DNA of 64,000 nt from an uncultured Bacteroides sp. Its GTDB lineage: Bacteria; Bacteroidota; Bacteroidia; Bacteroidales; Bacteroidaceae. Of this stretch, positions 63,359-64,000 are shown in pieces. The position numbers and the translations under genes are program-made. The notes beneath the pieces are model-generated. The model ran no database searches. It saw only the letters and a list, made by a program, of their open reading frames with translations, and had not been told where the DNA came from. Where the stretch lies: contig CAAEFE010000086.1 of NCBI GenBank assembly GCA_900755095.1, positions 62,001 to 126,000 on the forward strand. Direction: 5' to 3'. The first letter of the stretch is position 1; each line of letters opens with the position of its first letter.

Positions 63359-64000
63359 ATGGGCTATAAAATAACGACTCTTGTGGAGAATTGTGTCTAT
63401 GGACGTAAATTGCAGGCAGAGCATGGTCTTTCTCTTTATATTGAGACATCGGGACATCGGTTACTTTTCGATACGGGAGCATCCGACTTGTTTATCCGTA
63501 ACGCCCGCTTGTTGCATATTGACTTGCAAAAAGTCGATTATTTGATATTATCTCATGGTCATAGCGATCATACGGGCGGACTACGTTATTTTTTTGAATT
63601 GAATACGCAGGCAACCGTTGTCTGTAAGCGTGAGGTTTTTTCTCCTAAATTCAAGGATGAACGTGAGAACGGGATGATGCATACACAAAACCTCGATCGT
63701 TCCCGTTTCCGCTTTATTACAAAGCAGACCGAACTGCTTCCCGGAGTTTTCCTTTTTCCCTCTATTGATATTATAAATCAGGCAGATACCCATTTTGAAC
63801 GTTTTTGGGTTCAGCAAGAAGATGGATGCAAAATACCGGATACTTTTCAGGATGAATTGGCGGTGGTATTGGTGGAACCAGAAGGATTTTCCGTATTAAG
63901 TGCCTGTTCTCATCGGGGAATAACCAATATTTTGCGTACGGTTCAGGCTGCCTTTCCCGAATCTCCTTGTAAGTTACTTCTGGGAGGTTTTCATATCCAT
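63359..64000 (+). CDS. Metallo-beta-lactamase-fold hydrolase, N-terminal part (runs off the window)
   Basis: The frame opens at the ATG at 63359 (MGYKITTLVENCVYGRKLQAEHGLSLYIETSGHRLLFDTGASDLF) and is still open at the window end, giving at least 214 residues. SHGHSDHTGGLRYF (about 66-79) is the metal-binding HxHxDH motif of the superfamily. LFDTGAS and the later GFHIH are typical of the branch annotated as dihydropteridine/methanopterin-related phosphate synthase (RFAP-synthase-like), which binds two metals. A specific substrate cannot be given. Confidence 0.88.
   Translation, partial: MGYKITTLVENCVYGRKLQAEHGLSLYIETSGHRLLFDTGASDLFIRNARLLHIDLQKVDYLILSHGHSDHTGGLRYFFELNTQATVVCKREVFSPKFKDERENGMMHTQNLDRSRFRFITKQTELLPGVFLFPSIDIINQADTHFERFWVQQEDGCKIPDTFQDELAVVLVEPEGFSVLSACSHRGITNILRTVQAAFPESPCKLLLGGFHIH

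Overview
The window reads as a chromosomal segment of a gut Bacteroides species, probably close to the B. thetaiotaomicron/ovatus group. The evidence is two SusC/SusD pairs, Bacteroides-type promoters (TTG about 20 bases upstream of TAnnTTTG) in front of many genes, and Bacteroidetes-restricted families such as RteC, DUF3575/DUF3868, DUF4421 and HU-like proteins with a winged helix. Ribosome binding sites are mostly weak, as expected for this phylum. No rRNA operon, CRISPR array, intact insertion sequence or prophage was seen.

Layout. 1-8.6 kb: a SusD (cut by the window edge), SusC and surface-lipoprotein operon on the minus strand, facing a membrane-spanning kelch/SARP-like regulator. 9-12.7 kb: a lactate permease and a DUF3868/DUF3575 envelope pair. 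13-16.6 kb: a three-subunit biotin-dependent acyl-CoA carboxylase, followed by a soluble PAS-rich hybrid histidine kinase. 19.2-25.2 kb: a complete biotin pathway (bioB-bioA fusion, bioF, bioG, bioC, bioD). 25.3-31.2 kb: a DUF4421 protein and a second SusC/SusD pair. 31.3-36.8 kb: an MFS exporter, two small stress-type proteins and a LacI/SDR/UxuA hexuronate operon. 36.9-42.4 kb: an exonuclease, an nrfA relic next to an IS21-like end, AraC, small enzymes, an orphan RteC, DUF1062 and SIMPL proteins. 42.4-47.4 kb: rsgA with a structured leader, then a cluster of tRNA-like RNAs in front of a 748-residue zinc-finger/TerD-like protein, and an HU-wHTH protein. 47.5-50.6 kb: a His-rich metal-uptake operon. 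50.7-56.2 kb: the nrfHA nitrite reductase operon with cytochrome c assembly genes and a porin. 56.3-61.4 kb: a nitroreductase/aldo-keto reductase/MFS/hydrolase group with an AraC regulator. 61.5-64 kb: a Crp/Fnr regulator, an FMN reductase and a partial metallo-beta-lactamase-fold enzyme.

The strongest candidate for an undescribed system is at 43.8-46.5 kb. Four copies of a module (AGGTCAA, seven variable bases, TTACTTC) lie in 350 bases. Two of them sit inside RNAs with a tRNA-like acceptor stem and a T-arm, and the last is folded into the leader of the zinc-finger/TerD gene. In three copies the variable bases pair with a matching 8-mer, upstream in two and downstream in one, so they are part of an RNA helix. 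The arrangement recalls bacterial Y RNAs, which mimic tRNA and sit beside a partner protein gene, but no TROVE/Ro gene is present. A second window-wide signal is a set of intergenic palindrome arrays at three sites, each with its own sequence but all with a 21-22 base period.
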